A DNA stretch of 64,000 nucleotides from JBBIQS01 sp037442205 (GTDB lineage Bacteria > Myxococcota > Myxococcia > Myxococcales > UBA5297): contig JBBIQS010000044.1 in assembly GCA_037442205.1 (NCBI GenBank), positions 3,616 through 67,615 of the forward strand, in the 5' to 3' direction. Both the position numbers and the translations under genes were made by a program. Of the stretch, positions 1 to 9,179 are shown piece after piece; position 1 is the first letter of the stretch; each line of letters opens with the position of its first letter. The notes under the pieces were generated by a model. It was not told where the DNA came from and made no database searches. It was given only the letters and a program-made list of their open reading frames with translations.

Positions 1-825
1 GTACTGATCGGTGCGGGCGTCGGTCTCCAACCCCGCCAACTGCTCAGGAGCCATGTACCAGGGAGTGCCCATCACCGTGCCCGGCTGCGTGATGCGCCGG
101 CGCGGCTTGAGCGGCGTGCTGGCCACTGGAACGATCGAGAGCGGCACCGCCTCGGCGCCGGCGTAGCGGGCCAGGCCAAAGTCGGTGACCCGGGGCCGTC
201 CGTCCTTGCCGAAGAGGACGTTCTCCGGCTTGAAGTCGCGGTGGATCAGCGCCGCGCGGTGGGCGGCGGCCAGCCCCTGGCCGGCGGCGGTGAACACCGC
301 CAGCACCTCGCGCCAGGAGCGCGGCTTCTTGAGCCACTCGCGCAGGGTGCCGCCCTCGAGCAGCTCCATCGCCAGGAACACCTGGCCGTCGACGGTGCCG
401 ATGTCGTGCACCGCGACCACGTTGGGGTGCGAGACCTGGGCGATGGCCTGGCCCTCGCGCAGCAGGCGCGCCCGGGCGTCGTCGGGATCGGCTCCCGGCT
501 GCGGCTCGCGCATCAGCTTGAGGGCCACGCTCCGGCCCAGCCCAGGATCGAAGGCCGAGTAGACCACTCCCATCCCGCCCTCGCCGAGCTGGTCGATGAC
601 CAGGTAGCGCCCCACCGGAGACCCGCGCGACAGCCGCACCGTCTCCTTGATCGGCGGCCGGCGGACGGTCGGCGCGGTCTCGACCACGACCGGCTTGATG
701 ATCTCCACCGAGCCACGGCAGGCGGGACAGTCGCGGACGTGCCGCTCGACCTCCGTGCGCGCCTCGTCGGGAAGGGCGCCCTGGACGAAGCTCTTGAGTA
801 ATCCGTTCTCGGGACATCCGGGCAT
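1..825 (-). CDS. Serine/threonine protein kinase with N-terminal zinc-finger segment, 3' end outside window
   Basis: Reading the complement from the ATG at 825 gives 275 codons that stay open to the window edge. The first 40 residues resemble an anti-sigma-type mini zinc finger (H29-x3-C33-x2-C36). A Hanks-type kinase domain follows: glycine loop GEGGMGVVY near residue 77, HRDFKPEN in the catalytic loop, DFGLAR, and activation-segment GTPWYMAPEQ. All key catalytic residues are present, so it should be active. Such kinases usually continue into a transmembrane segment and a sensor or PEGA/TPR region, which would lie before position 1. Other frames here also stay open because of the high GC, but only this one shows conserved kinase motifs. 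Its substrate is unknown. Confidence 0.9.
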   Translation of the reverse strand, partial: MPGCPENGLLKSFVQGALPDEARTEVERHVRDCPACRGSVEIIKPVVVETAPTVRRPPIKETVRLSRGSPVGRYLVIDQLGEGGMGVVYSAFDPGLGRSVALKLMREPQPGADPDDARARLLREGQAIAQVSHPNVVAVHDIGTVDGQVFLAMELLEGGTLREWLKKPRSWREVLAVFTAAGQGLAAAHRAALIHRDFKPENVLFGKDGRPRVTDFGLARYAGAEAVPLSIVPVASTPLKPRRRITQPGTVMGTPWYMAPEQLAGLETDARTDQY

Positions 826-906
826 CGGCCCGAATCTACACCGGGGGCAGCGTGGTAGAAATCAGTGGAATGAGCCGGCCGCGCCGGCCCTGCCCGCGAG
901 CTCTCC

Positions 907-3393
907 ATGCGAATCGCCATCGCGCTCTTCCTGACCCTCGGGCTGTGCGCTTGCCCGGCCGGCACCCCCTCGACTTCCGACGCCGGGGACGGCATGCCCG
1001 ACGCCGGCGCCGAGCCCTGCCCTCCCGGCCAGGCCCGCGGCGCTGACGGGGCCTGCGCCGCCGCCGGCTGGACCAGCTGCGCCGAGGGCTTCGCGGCCGA
1101 TCCCTCGGGAGCCGGCTGCGCTCCGGTGATGCCGACCGCGGCCTGCCCCGCCGGGACCTACCCGGTGCTCGGCAAGACCGACTGCCAGCCGGTCGGAGTG
1201 CGCTCCTGCCCCGCCGGCTTCGTGCTCGATTCCTCGGGCTGGGGCTGCGCCCCGGTGTTGCCGCCGCAGCCGTGCAGCGGGGCCACGCTGGACAAGCTCG
1301 GCTTCGCCGACTGCCAGCCGCTGGGGGATTGCGCCGCCACCTTCCCACCCGCGCAGGCGACCCTCTTCGTCGACGACAGCTACTCCGCGCCGCAGGTCGA
1401 CGCGACCCACTTCACCACCCTCACCGCGGCGGTGGCGGCGGCCAGCGACGGAGCGGTGATCGCGGTGGAGGAGGGTCTCTATCCCGAGTCGATCCGACTC
1501 ACCAAGTCGGTGAAGATCGTCGGCCGCTGCGCCGAGAAGGTGGTGATGCAGGGTTCCCCCAGCCCGACGAACAAGGGAATTGCCGTCGCCTCCGGGACGA
1601 GCGAGGTCTCAGGTCTGACGGTGCGCGGCTTCAGCATCGGCGTGATCGTCGGCGGCGGCGCCAAGCTCACCCTGAGCGGCAGCCTGGTGACTGGCAACCT
1701 GAAGGCGGGCCTGTGGGTGCAGGAGGCCGGGTCCAGCCTGCACGCCGTGCGCAGCGCCCTGCGCGACAATCTCGTCGACAGCAGTACCGGCAAGCGCGGC
1801 GACGGCGCGCTGGCGGGCTTCGGCGCCGAGCTGCTCCTCGAGGAGTGCGCCCTCACCGGCAACCGGTCCACCGGCGCTTTCGGTCAGTCCGCTGGCACCA
1901 AGCTGGCGCTGCTGCGCTCGGTGGTGCGCGACACCAGGCCCAACGACCTGGGAGCGTGGGGACTGGGCGTCGAGGCCATGGATGGCGCCAGCGTCTCGGT
2001 GAAACAGAGCGCCATCCTGGGCGGCTCGGTGGCCGGATTCCTCGTGTTGACCGCCACCGGCGTGGTCGAGGAGAGCACCATCTCCGGCGTCCGCTCCGGC
2101 GCCGACAGCAACGGCGCCAAGGTTTCCGCCGGATTGGTGGAGCAGGGCGGCACGCTGACGGTCAGCGGCAGCACCATCGCCGACTGCGAGCAGCACGCCG
2201 CCTACCTCTCTCCCAGCGCCCAGGCGACCTTCAACGACCTGGCGATTCGGGGCATCGCCGAGTCGAGCGTCGGACCGGCGCTGGCGGTGGCTGTCGGGAC
2301 CGGCTCGAAGCTGACTGCCAAGGGGCTGGCGCTGGTGGACAACCACGGAATCGCCCTCACCGCTCAGGACGGCGGAGAGATCACGGTCAGCGACTCGCTG
2401 GTGCGGGGAACGCTGCCGCTGGCGACGGTCCCGGGGAGCGGGTTCGGCGTCTCGGTTCGAGCCAGCGGCAAGATGACGGCCGCGCGGCTGGCGATGATCG
2501 AGAACGCCTCCGCGGCGTTCTCAGTCTCGGATCCCACTGCCAGCGCCACCGCGGAGGCGATGATCATCGTCGACACCAAGATCGCCCCGCTGGCCGACGA
2601 CGCCTCGCGCTACGGCCTGGGAGTGAGGGTGGTCGAGGGCAAGCTCGACCTGAGCCGCAGCTACCTCAAGGGCAATGCCGGCGCCGCGGTGCTGATCGAC
2701 TCCAAGGGCACCGAGGTGCGGATCAGCGACACCCTCATCCGCGACGGCGTCTTCACCGAGGATGGCCAGCGCGGCTATGGCATCGCGGTGCAGCACGAGG
2801 CACAGCTCACCCTGGAGCGGTCGGGCCTGGTCAACAACCGGACCGCGGGGCTGGCGATTACGCTCGGCAGCCGCGCGACGGTGAAGAGCACACTGGTCAG
2901 CGGGACCCTTGCCGACAGATTCGGCGACTACGGGTTTGGCGTGATGGTGAACGGCGCCGCGGCAGAGTTGGCCGACGTGGCATCGGTGCTAAACCAGCAG
3001 TCATCGCTGGTGGTATCTCTGCCGGGCGCCCAGGCAAAGGTCTCCGAGTCGATCCTGCGCGGGCCGAAGACCTCGATCGCCGGCACCAAGAGCCTGGGGT
3101 TGGTGGTGGTGACCGGAGCACGCGCGGACCTGACCCGCTGCTCGCTCGAGGATCACCAAGAAGTCGGCATCGCGGTCGACGACGCCGCGGCGACGGTGGC
3201 CGCCAGCCAACTGGTACGCAACACCATCGGCATCAACGTCACCAGCGGCAGCACCCTGAGCGAGAAGGCAGCGGTCCCCGACGCGGTCGGCGCCACCGAG
3301 GTGGTCGTCACCTCGGACACCGTCTTCTCGGGGAACCAGACGCGGGTGGGAACCGGCTCCGTGCCGCTGCCGCCGATGCCGACCGCGTTCTAG
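907..3393 (+). CDS. Secreted lipoprotein with right-handed parallel beta-helix
   Basis: 828 residues. A lipoprotein signal with a Cys near residue 15 is followed by an Asp/Ala/Gly linker. Next come about two copies of a ~42-residue Cys-rich repeat (pattern C-P-A-G...D-C-Q-P). From about residue 155 to the end there are many short degenerate repeats of the kind that form a pectin-lyase-like beta-helix; the phrase 'FTTLTAAVAAASDGAVIAVEEG' region marks the typical DUF1565-like entry into the helix. No catalytic residues of a lyase could be picked out, so it is probably a surface structural or binding protein. The start has only a weak ribosome site. It is divergent from the kinase and stands alone. 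Confidence 0.85.
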   Translation: MRIAIALFLTLGLCACPAGTPSTSDAGDGMPDAGAEPCPPGQARGADGACAAAGWTSCAEGFAADPSGAGCAPVMPTAACPAGTYPVLGKTDCQPVGVRSCPAGFVLDSSGWGCAPVLPPQPCSGATLDKLGFADCQPLGDCAATFPPAQATLFVDDSYSAPQVDATHFTTLTAAVAAASDGAVIAVEEGLYPESIRLTKSVKIVGRCAEKVVMQGSPSPTNKGIAVASGTSEVSGLTVRGFSIGVIVGGGAKLTLSGSLVTGNLKAGLWVQEAGSSLHAVRSALRDNLVDSSTGKRGDGALAGFGAELLLEECALTGNRSTGAFGQSAGTKLALLRSVVRDTRPNDLGAWGLGVEAMDGASVSVKQSAILGGSVAGFLVLTATGVVEESTISGVRSGADSNGAKVSAGLVEQGGTLTVSGSTIADCEQHAAYLSPSAQATFNDLAIRGIAESSVGPALAVAVGTGSKLTAKGLALVDNHGIALTAQDGGEITVSDSLVRGTLPLATVPGSGFGVSVRASGKMTAARLAMIENASAAFSVSDPTASATAEAMIIVDTKIAPLADDASRYGLGVRVVEGKLDLSRSYLKGNAGAAVLIDSKGTEVRISDTLIRDGVFTEDGQRGYGIAVQHEAQLTLERSGLVNNRTAGLAITLGSRATVKSTLVSGTLADRFGDYGFGVMVNGAAAELADVASVLNQQSSLVVSLPGAQAKVSESILRGPKTSIAGTKSLGLVVVTGARADLTRCSLEDHQEVGIAVDDAAATVAASQLVRNTIGINVTSGSTLSEKAAVPDAVGATEVVVTSDTVFSGNQTRVGTGSVPLPPMPTAF

Positions 3394-3713
3394 TCTGGCC
3401 GCGGAACGGGCATCTGGCGGAGAGAGCGGGTCGAAGCATCGATCGGAATGAGTGGCTGATGCGAAGGGGGAAGCCGGCGCCCGCTCCTCCTAACGCCCTC
3501 TGAGCACCGCGCCGAGGTCGATGCCGCTCTCGGCCGCCGAGGCGTGCCTGGCGCATCGGGACCCGGCCTATCGACTTCCGGTGCGCCGGGATGAACCGAC
3601 TTCCCGGCATCGGAGCGGCACCTCGGCGCACATTCGCGCCGCTCTCGATGCTCGGTTCAATTGCGGATAGAGTGGCTGGGTGTCTTGCCCAAGTCACACA
3701 ACCAGGAAATCCC
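3394..3713. other. Intergenic region without a recognisable gene
   Basis: 320 bases between two co-directional genes. I see no conserved coding pattern, repeat or convincing promoter. The only clear signal is an AGGAA ribosome site at 3703-3707, which fixes the start of the next gene. Confidence 0.5.
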
Positions 3714-4535
3714 ATGCGCCCCCTTGCGATTGCCGGCACCCTGATTGCCCTCTTCACCGCCTCCGAAGCCCTCGCCCAGTGCAGCAAGGACACCGACTGC
3801 AAGGGTGATCGCGTCTGTGAGAACGGCCACTGCGTCCAACCGGGCCCGGCTGCCTCCGCCTATTCCCAGCCCCTGCCGCCTCCGCCGCCTCCGGCCGCGG
3901 CGCCGGCCCCCGCGGCAGCCCAGCCCGCCCCTGCCGCGGCTCCGGTCCAGGTGATCGTCAACAACAACGGGCCAGCAGCGCCCGCCCAGGCCCTGCGCCT
4001 CGAGGAGCCCAGGCTCGGGCGCACGCTGCCCAGTGCCGGAGGGGCGCTCGCCGGCGGCATCGTCGGCCTGGTGCTCGCCGGCCCGATCTTCGCGCTCTCG
4101 GCCTCCGCCTCATCTTCGGGCTCGATCGGCCTGCACACCGCCTCGCTGCTCCTGAGCGTCATCCTCACGCCGATCATCGCTGGGGCCGGATCTGGTGCTC
4201 GCTCGGGCACCGACGTCCACGGCATCGTGGTGTTGCGCGTCTTCGGCTGGATCCTCTACGTCGCCGGAACGGTCGTCGGGGCGTTCGAGATGCTGACCTG
4301 GTACCTCAACCCATCCCAGCTCTCGGGCAGCACCATGCTCGCCGCGGGCTCCTGCCATGCCGCCTCGCTGCTGTTCTTCGTCATCGACGACTTCGTCTCG
4401 TTCGGACAGGTCAAGGGCTACGCCTCGCGCATGAAGACCGGGCAGGCGAGCCTGGAAGTGGGCCAGTACGTCTCGCCGATCCTCCTGGCCGACGGGAAGG
4501 TCGGGCTCGGCTACGGGCTGGCGGGGCGCTTCTAG
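3714..4535 (+). CDS. Exported membrane protein with Cys-rich head (protein A, intact copy)
   Basis: 273 residues from the ATG with the AGGAA site. A cleavable signal (…SEALAQ) is followed by a small disulfide motif C-x5-C-x5-C-x4-C, a Pro/Ala-rich linker to about residue 85, and four hydrophobic segments at roughly 103-125, 138-160, 165-190 and 205-228. The C-terminus is Gly-rich and ends in GRF. The same Cys motif occurs in the lipoprotein at 13570. No known function. The last ~95 bases and an internal 25-base patch recur in a decayed copy at 7349-7490, so this gene belongs to a duplicated locus. The frame is open further upstream (to 3591), but the signal peptide and ribosome site favour this start. 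Confidence 0.75.
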   Translation: MRPLAIAGTLIALFTASEALAQCSKDTDCKGDRVCENGHCVQPGPAASAYSQPLPPPPPPAAAPAPAAAQPAPAAAPVQVIVNNNGPAAPAQALRLEEPRLGRTLPSAGGALAGGIVGLVLAGPIFALSASASSSGSIGLHTASLLLSVILTPIIAGAGSGARSGTDVHGIVVLRVFGWILYVAGTVVGAFEMLTWYLNPSQLSGSTMLAAGSCHAASLLFFVIDDFVSFGQVKGYASRMKTGQASLEVGQYVSPILLADGKVGLGYGLAGRF

Positions 4536-4812
4536 ACACAAGCCGGGCGCTAGCCGTGTGGCGGGCGCGGGACGGGCTCTCGTGAGCGCGGCGCAGTTGC
4601 GCTTGGCTTTTGAGCCGCCGAAATGCCGGAGGTTCCGGAGGCGCGACTGGTATCAAGGGAAGACCTGCGTCGGAGCGACCGCTGTCAGGGGTCGGGCAAC
4701 CGGGTTTCAATCGGTTGGCATCTCGGAACTGGCGCGCTCTCGCCCGCGCAATTCCGCGTGCCTGAACGATCCGCCGGCGTGGACTCCGCGAGGGCGGGTC
4801 CGTGGCCGCCGC
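4536..4812. other. Spacer holding the decayed tail of a protein B copy
   Basis: 277 bases between convergent genes. Apart from the protein B tail remnant listed separately I see no intact gene, and no clear terminator. Confidence 0.45.
4653..4700 (-). pseudogene. C-terminal remnant of a protein B paralogue
   Basis: The complement reads …LTAVAPTQVFP and a stop. This matches the last residues of the protein at 7566 (…TSAVAPAQIFP, stop). No upstream part of the gene survives here. It lies just downstream of intact gene A, in the same convergent order as the intact gene B lies downstream of the decayed gene A at 7349-7490. Confidence 0.55.
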
Positions 4813-5265
4813 TCAATCGTGGACGCAGCGAACGCAGCCGGTGGTCATCGTCAAGAACGAGGCCGAGACGCCGGAGGCGAAGTGGACCATCCAACCGCTG
4901 CCGGCCGTTCCAGCAAGAGCCGTCGAGGTCCAGAAGAGCAGCGACGGGGTGCCTGGAAACGCCGTCGTGTCGGTTGCCGGCGCAGTGGCGGCGCGGAAGT
5001 CGATGATCGTCTCCAGCTCCTGCTTCGTCGGCAGGCGCCAACCGGAGGTGAGGGGCCCCGAGGTCAAGCTGGTGCAGTAGGTCGCCGCGGACAACTGCGT
5101 GTAGCTCGAGTTGTTGGGCGCGACGCCCTGCTGCCAGACCAGTTTGGTGACGGTGTCCTTTACGTTGCCCGAGTCGAGCACGAAGCGCCCCGCTGGCGCC
5201 GCCGCCCAGACCTCTGATGCCATGGTGACGGCCGCGGCGACGGCCATCGCTGCCATCCACTTCAT
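4813..5265 (-). CDS. Exported DUF1566 (Lcl-type) domain protein
   Basis: 150 residues. The start at 5265 has an AGGAGA ribosome site and gives a clean signal peptide ending …ASEVWAAA; the open frame runs further upstream but loses this signal. The mature protein is one DUF1566 domain, recognised by D-x-V-T-x-L-V-W-Q near residue 43, W-R-L-P-T-x-x-E-L near 80, F-W-T-S-T and a C-terminal C-V-R-C-V. This domain is common in secreted proteins of delta-group bacteria and in Legionella collagen-like adhesin Lcl; its biochemical role is not established. It lies downstream of the larger DUF1566 lipoprotein and may be co-transcribed with it (gap 73 bases). Confidence 0.8.
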   Translation of the reverse strand: MKWMAAMAVAAAVTMASEVWAAAPAGRFVLDSGNVKDTVTKLVWQQGVAPNNSSYTQLSAATYCTSLTSGPLTSGWRLPTKQELETIIDFRAATAPATDTTAFPGTPSLLFWTSTALAGTAGSGWMVHFASGVSASFLTMTTGCVRCVHD

Positions 5266-5338
5266 GGGCTTCTCCTCGCGCCGTTCAGGCGACAGTCCGG
5301 AGGCGAGCGCGACGGGGCGCGCTGGTGAGCTGCGGCAC

Positions 5339-6355
5339 TCACCGCACGCACCGATAGAACTGGTACTGGCTGGCGGTGTCCTGGACGACGAGCGTTCCAC
5401 CGTTCTTGAAGTCAACCACCCACGCATAGCCTGGCTGTATGGCCGCCGGGGTGGTCGTCCAGAAGTTGCTCCCGTTGGTGAGATCGACGAAGAACTTGCT
5501 CGAGTCGATGGCCGGGGAGTTCCTGGCCGGATCGATGATGCTCAGCAGCTCGATCACCGTGGGCAATCGCCAGGCCTTCCCGCCGTTGGTCCGGCTGGCG
5601 CATCCGGCCTTGGCGGTGGACAAGGTGACCTTCGCTCCACTGGTGTACTGCCAGACCAGGCCGGTCACGCTGTCGGTGACCGAATCGTTGGCCGAGTCGT
5701 AGGTGTACTGCGCCGCAGGTCCGGAAACCGGCCAGCGGACCCACTCCAGGTCGACGCAGCCGTTGCTGGATACCTCCCATCCTCCCAGGCGGCAGGTATA
5801 GGAGCAGGTCCCGGCCAGCCCAGCCGCGCAGGTCCCGCCCGTTCCGCCTTCCGCGGCCGCCGCCAGCTGGCAGCCATCGATTGCCGCGGTGGGGCAGCCA
5901 CAGCCGCTTGACTCGCAGGTGCTGCCGGTGACGCAGCAGAAGCCGTTACAGGCCTGGCCGTGCCCCGGATCGCACTCGCATTTCCCGCCGCCGCAGGTCC
6001 TTCCAGGGCCGCAGTCCACGCGCGAGCCAACGACGGCGCAGCCTTCCTTCACCTGGCAGCCCACCAGCGATGTCCCATCGCAGTGGTCGCCGGAGGTGTA
6101 GCCGTTGAGCTGGCAGAAGTTGTCCGGGCAGGTCGAGGCGTCGGGCTGCGGGCCAGCGTCGGAATCCTGTCCAGCGTCGGGCTGCTGGCCGGCGTCGGGG
6201 TGCGTGCCGGCATCGGGCTCGGGGCCGGCGTCGCTCGACGAGGAGTCGGGGGCATCGACGGGGCGACGAAGGTCGTCGGTGCCGACGATGAGCTCGCAGG
6301 CCGAGACGCCGACGATGGAGGCCGCTGCAATCGACAGGGCGATCAGGTGGCGCAT
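5339..6355 (-). CDS. DUF1566 lipoprotein with PDAG-repeat linker and Cys-rich region
   Basis: 338 residues. The lipobox is …VGVSAC near residue 20. A linker of repeated (Q/H)PDAG units spans about residues 43-74, followed by a Cys-rich stretch to about residue 200 and a C-terminal DUF1566 domain (D-S-V-T-G-L-V-W-Q, W-R-L-P-T-V-I-E-L, F-W-T-T-T). The domain is paralogous to the next gene downstream. It starts 2 bases after the stop of the upstream gene, so the two are surely co-transcribed. Likely an outer-surface protein; the ligand is unknown. Confidence 0.85.
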   Translation of the reverse strand: MRHLIALSIAAASIVGVSACELIVGTDDLRRPVDAPDSSSSDAGPEPDAGTHPDAGQQPDAGQDSDAGPQPDASTCPDNFCQLNGYTSGDHCDGTSLVGCQVKEGCAVVGSRVDCGPGRTCGGGKCECDPGHGQACNGFCCVTGSTCESSGCGCPTAAIDGCQLAAAAEGGTGGTCAAGLAGTCSYTCRLGGWEVSSNGCVDLEWVRWPVSGPAAQYTYDSANDSVTDSVTGLVWQYTSGAKVTLSTAKAGCASRTNGGKAWRLPTVIELLSIIDPARNSPAIDSSKFFVDLTNGSNFWTTTPAAIQPGYAWVVDFKNGGTLVVQDTASQYQFYRCVR

Positions 6356-6357
6356 CG

Positions 6358-7224
6358 CTAGAAACCTCCGCCGAGGACGAGGGCGCCGCCGCCGGCAAGC
6401 GGCACCAGGCTGAGGCTGGCCGGCGGCTCGGCGTCAGAGGGCGCGGTGAGGGCCAACGCCAGACCGACGCCGGCGGCGATCACTCCAGCGGCATAGAGAC
6501 CGTCGGCAATCCTCGCCTTGTTGGCGATGCCCGCCTTGGCAGTGTCGTACTCATCCTGTGTTGGCGCCGGACCGGCGAGGTCGGCCGCGGCGGCGTGTTG
6601 CCGGTAGGCGAGGAAGCCAGCCACGCCCCCGCCGGCCAGGAGCGCGCCGCCCAGGCCCACGAGGGAATAGCCGGCGATCCGGCGGGTACCACCTCGCTCC
6701 TCGGCGTTGGCCACCGCGACCGGCGGTGCCGGCTCCTTGGCGACCAGGATCCCCGAGAACGCCTCGGCGACCACCGTGGGCACCAGATCGACCAGCCCGT
6801 CCTGGCTCTTCGCCGCGCGGGAGGCACGCTGCAGCCCGGTCGCCTTGGCGACGTCGAGCAGGGTCGCGCTGAGCAGCCAGCGCCCGCCGATCTGGCCGAC
6901 CTCGGATGAGAGGAGATAATCCACGCCGAGGGCTCCGCCGATCTCGGCGAGGCAGCTTCCCTCGGAGCACCCCAGCAACTGCCTCTGTTTGTCGAAGCCG
7001 ATGAGGGTCCGCAGGTCGGAGCCGGCGACCACCTTCACCGAGTAGTGCCCGGCTTCGGCGGCGATGAGGGCGGAGAGCGCCTCCACGTCCTTGGGATTGA
7101 TGTTGCCGGTGGTCCTGAGATCCACGACGGCCAGCTTTGCCATCCTCGAGCGCTCGGCGGCCCTGGCGGGCCAGCCAGCGACCAAGACCGAGAGCGCCGC
7201 CAGCAGGTGGAGCGATGCGCGCAT
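6358..7224 (-). CDS. Exported protein with LpoB/CsgG-like domain and C-terminal membrane segments
   Basis: 288 residues. An N-terminal signal (…GWPARA) precedes a segment beginning K-L-A-V-V-D-L that resembles the periplasmic CsgG/LpoB-like fold (about residues 30-160), with the phrase C-S-E-G-S-C-L-A-E-I-G near 90 that recurs in many myxobacterial paralogues. Two hydrophobic segments follow, at about 185-207 and 240-262. The C-terminus is Gly-rich. It is the first gene of a likely three-gene operon with the two DUF1566 genes. Family members often act beside envelope-associated assemblies, but nothing here fixes a function. Confidence 0.7.
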   Translation of the reverse strand: MRASLHLLAALSVLVAGWPARAAERSRMAKLAVVDLRTTGNINPKDVEALSALIAAEAGHYSVKVVAGSDLRTLIGFDKQRQLLGCSEGSCLAEIGGALGVDYLLSSEVGQIGGRWLLSATLLDVAKATGLQRASRAAKSQDGLVDLVPTVVAEAFSGILVAKEPAPPVAVANAEERGGTRRIAGYSLVGLGGALLAGGGVAGFLAYRQHAAAADLAGPAPTQDEYDTAKAGIANKARIADGLYAAGVIAAGVGLALALTAPSDAEPPASLSLVPLAGGGALVLGGGF

Positions 7225-7348
7225 CTTCAGATACCCCGAGCGATTTCCCGAATGCTGGCAACCAAACTACGCCTTCCCAGCTGGCCGGCGCCACCGAGTC
7301 CGCTCCCGGCCAGAATCGCCGCCTCACCTCGCGCGGCGCTGCCTGCGC

Positions 7349-7490
7349 TCGAATGCCCCGCACACCGCCTCGCTGCTGTTGAGCGCACAAGTCCGGACAG
7401 GCGAGCCTGGAGGTGGGCCAGTACGTCTCGCCGATCCTCCTTGCCGACGGGAAGATCGGGTTCGGCTATGGCCTGGCCGGGCGCTTCTGA
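7349..7490 (+). pseudogene. Decayed copy of protein A (internal deletion)
   Basis: Bases 7361-7385 match 4134-4158 of gene A. After a jump corresponding to a ~270-base deletion, bases 7395-7490 match the last 95 bases of gene A with about eight mismatches by eye, most of them synonymous, and still read …GQYVSPILLADGKIGFGYG… to a stop. Nothing upstream resembles the signal peptide or Cys motif. The mainly synonymous divergence suggests both copies were once functional. Confidence 0.65.
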
Positions 7491-7509
7491 CGCTTCTGCG
7501 TCGAGACGA

Positions 7510-7543
7510 GAGCGGCCGCCCACCGAGCTTCGAGCGGCCGCCC
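7510..7543. repeat. 12-base direct repeat GAGCGGCCGCCC that can also fold
   Basis: The unit occurs at 7510-7521 and 7532-7543. Because each copy holds the palindrome GCGGCCGC, the two can pair with a 14-base loop. It sits between the gene A remnant and the end of gene B, the place expected for a transcription terminator; there is no T tract. Confidence 0.35.
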
Positions 7544-7565
7544 CTTGCCACTTCCGGCGATCGAC

Positions 7566-9040
7566 TCAGGGGAAGATCTGCGCCGGAGCCACCGCCGACG
7601 TCGCCGCAAAGGCGTTGGCCGGCAGCGCCGCGACCGCCAACGAATTTGGATAGAAGAACTGATAGGTCGTGGTGCCGTTGGTCCAGTAATACGCTTGGCT
7701 CTGCGGGTTGACCTGGATCGGCGCCAGCGGGTAGTTCGCCCAGATTCGGTAGAGATAGCCGCCGCGCAGCCGGCACCAGAGCGCGCGGCCGTCGGCGGCG
7801 GTCGGCAGGATTCCGCAGTCGGAGATCGAGCGCGCGTAGGTCTGACGCAGTGACTGCAGCACCACGTAGGAGTAGTCGGACCAGGCCACGCCCGTGGTGG
7901 TGAAGACCGCCTGCAGGCCGCCGAGGTGGGAGGCGTCGTAGCCTGCGAACTGACCGGTCATGGGATAGGGAGCGGCGTCGCCGTAGGTGCGCGCGATGAC
8001 GAACTTGCCCGGGGCACCCCGCCGCCATTGCCGGTGCTGGCCAGCATGGCCACCGGGAAGAAGTTGTCCCCGTTGCCGGTGAGCGTGAGCGTGTAGAAGT
8101 AGGGGTATTCCAGGTTTCCCACCCCCACATCAGCGGTATTCGGGTTGATCAGGCTGCTGTCGCCGATGGTGAGGTGGTTGTTCGCATCCACCCCGATCTT
8201 CTTGTTGAAGGTGTTCCAATCGGCCGAGCTCAGGTAGCCGTCGCTGGTCGCCCCCGCCTTGGCGATGGAGATGGTCGGGGTGGTGGTCCCGGTGGCGACC
8301 GAGAGCGGCTCGCCGGGGGCCGCCGAGACCTGGGTCACCGTGCCCGGCGGATCGCCGCAGACCCAGCCGCTGGCGCCGTACTTGAGCACCTGGTTGGCGG
8401 CGCAGGTCATCACTCCCAGCGAGCTGCCGGTCATCTGCAGGCCGCTGCCGGCGGTGATCGTGTTCGAGTCCGAGCAGACCCAGCTCGTCCCGTTGAAGCG
8501 CAGGACCTGGGTCGCGGCGCAGTTGGTGGCCAGCGAGAAGCTCGTCCCGGTCAGCGCCAGGCCCGAGCCGGCGCTGTAGCTCGCCGAGCCGGCGAGCTTG
8601 CCGGTGCTGTCGATTACGGTGGTGTGGCCGACCTTGATCTCCGCGGCGTCCACCACTCCGCCCGACACGCCGCCGGCGAGCAGGGCATAGGGCACCGTGC
8701 CGACCTCCTGGCGAGGGCTGAGGGCCGCTCCATCGACTTTCAGCTCGAGGTAGAGAGTGCGGCCGTCGAAGAGACCGGCGCCGAAGGACTGCACCGACCC
8801 GAGGAACGTGGCGTAGTAGCCGTCGCTCAGCGCCAAGGTCTGCGTCTCGGTCCAGAGCGGGTTCGTCCCGCCGGTCGCCGCGTCGTAAAGCGAGAAGGTG
8901 ATGGACTTGCTCCCGGCCTCGGGGCTTCCATCCGACTTCAGGAGCCGGCCCTGGTAGCCGAGGCGACCGGGAACCTCGGCGGCAGCGGTGGCCGACGCGG
9001 CGATGAGAAGGACCAAGGTCAACCACCGAGACATCCGCAT
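7566..9040 (-). CDS. Exported repeat-rich protein (protein B), one-base frameshift
   Basis: The start at 9040 follows a GGAGG site and a signal peptide (…SATAAAE). Residues 22-115 are a domain beginning 'RLGYQGRLLKSDGSPEAG', clearly paralogous to the N-terminus of the protein at 14316. The middle holds degenerate phage-fibre-like repeats (A-x-Q-V-L-[RK]-[FY]-x-x-x-x-W-V-C). The frame breaks at the C run 8017-8020 (complement GGGG). One more G would join the parts smoothly as …GNGGGGAPGKFVIARTYG… and on to the end, giving about 491 residues. As written, the first part stops near 7958 and the rest stays open from 7961. This may be a sequencing error in a homopolymer or a real lesion. Role unknown; probably surface-displayed. 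Confidence 0.7.
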
Positions 9041-9179
9041 GAATTCCTCCGAGGAGTGCCGCACTGCGAGTGATAGTGAGCGCCGAACTGAGGGTAGGAG
9101 CCAGCCGACAGGGCTGTCAAACCCGGTCCGCGGGCGGCGGCGGTTCCCTTTGCCTGTCCCGATCCGATAGAGAAGCCTG

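Larger units (their letters stand above)
7225..7565. other. Intergenic region with the protein A remnant and a repeat pair
   Basis: 341 bases without an intact gene. They contain the upstream region of the LpoB-like gene (complement strand), the gene A remnant, and the GCGGCCGC repeat pair described separately. Confidence 0.5.
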
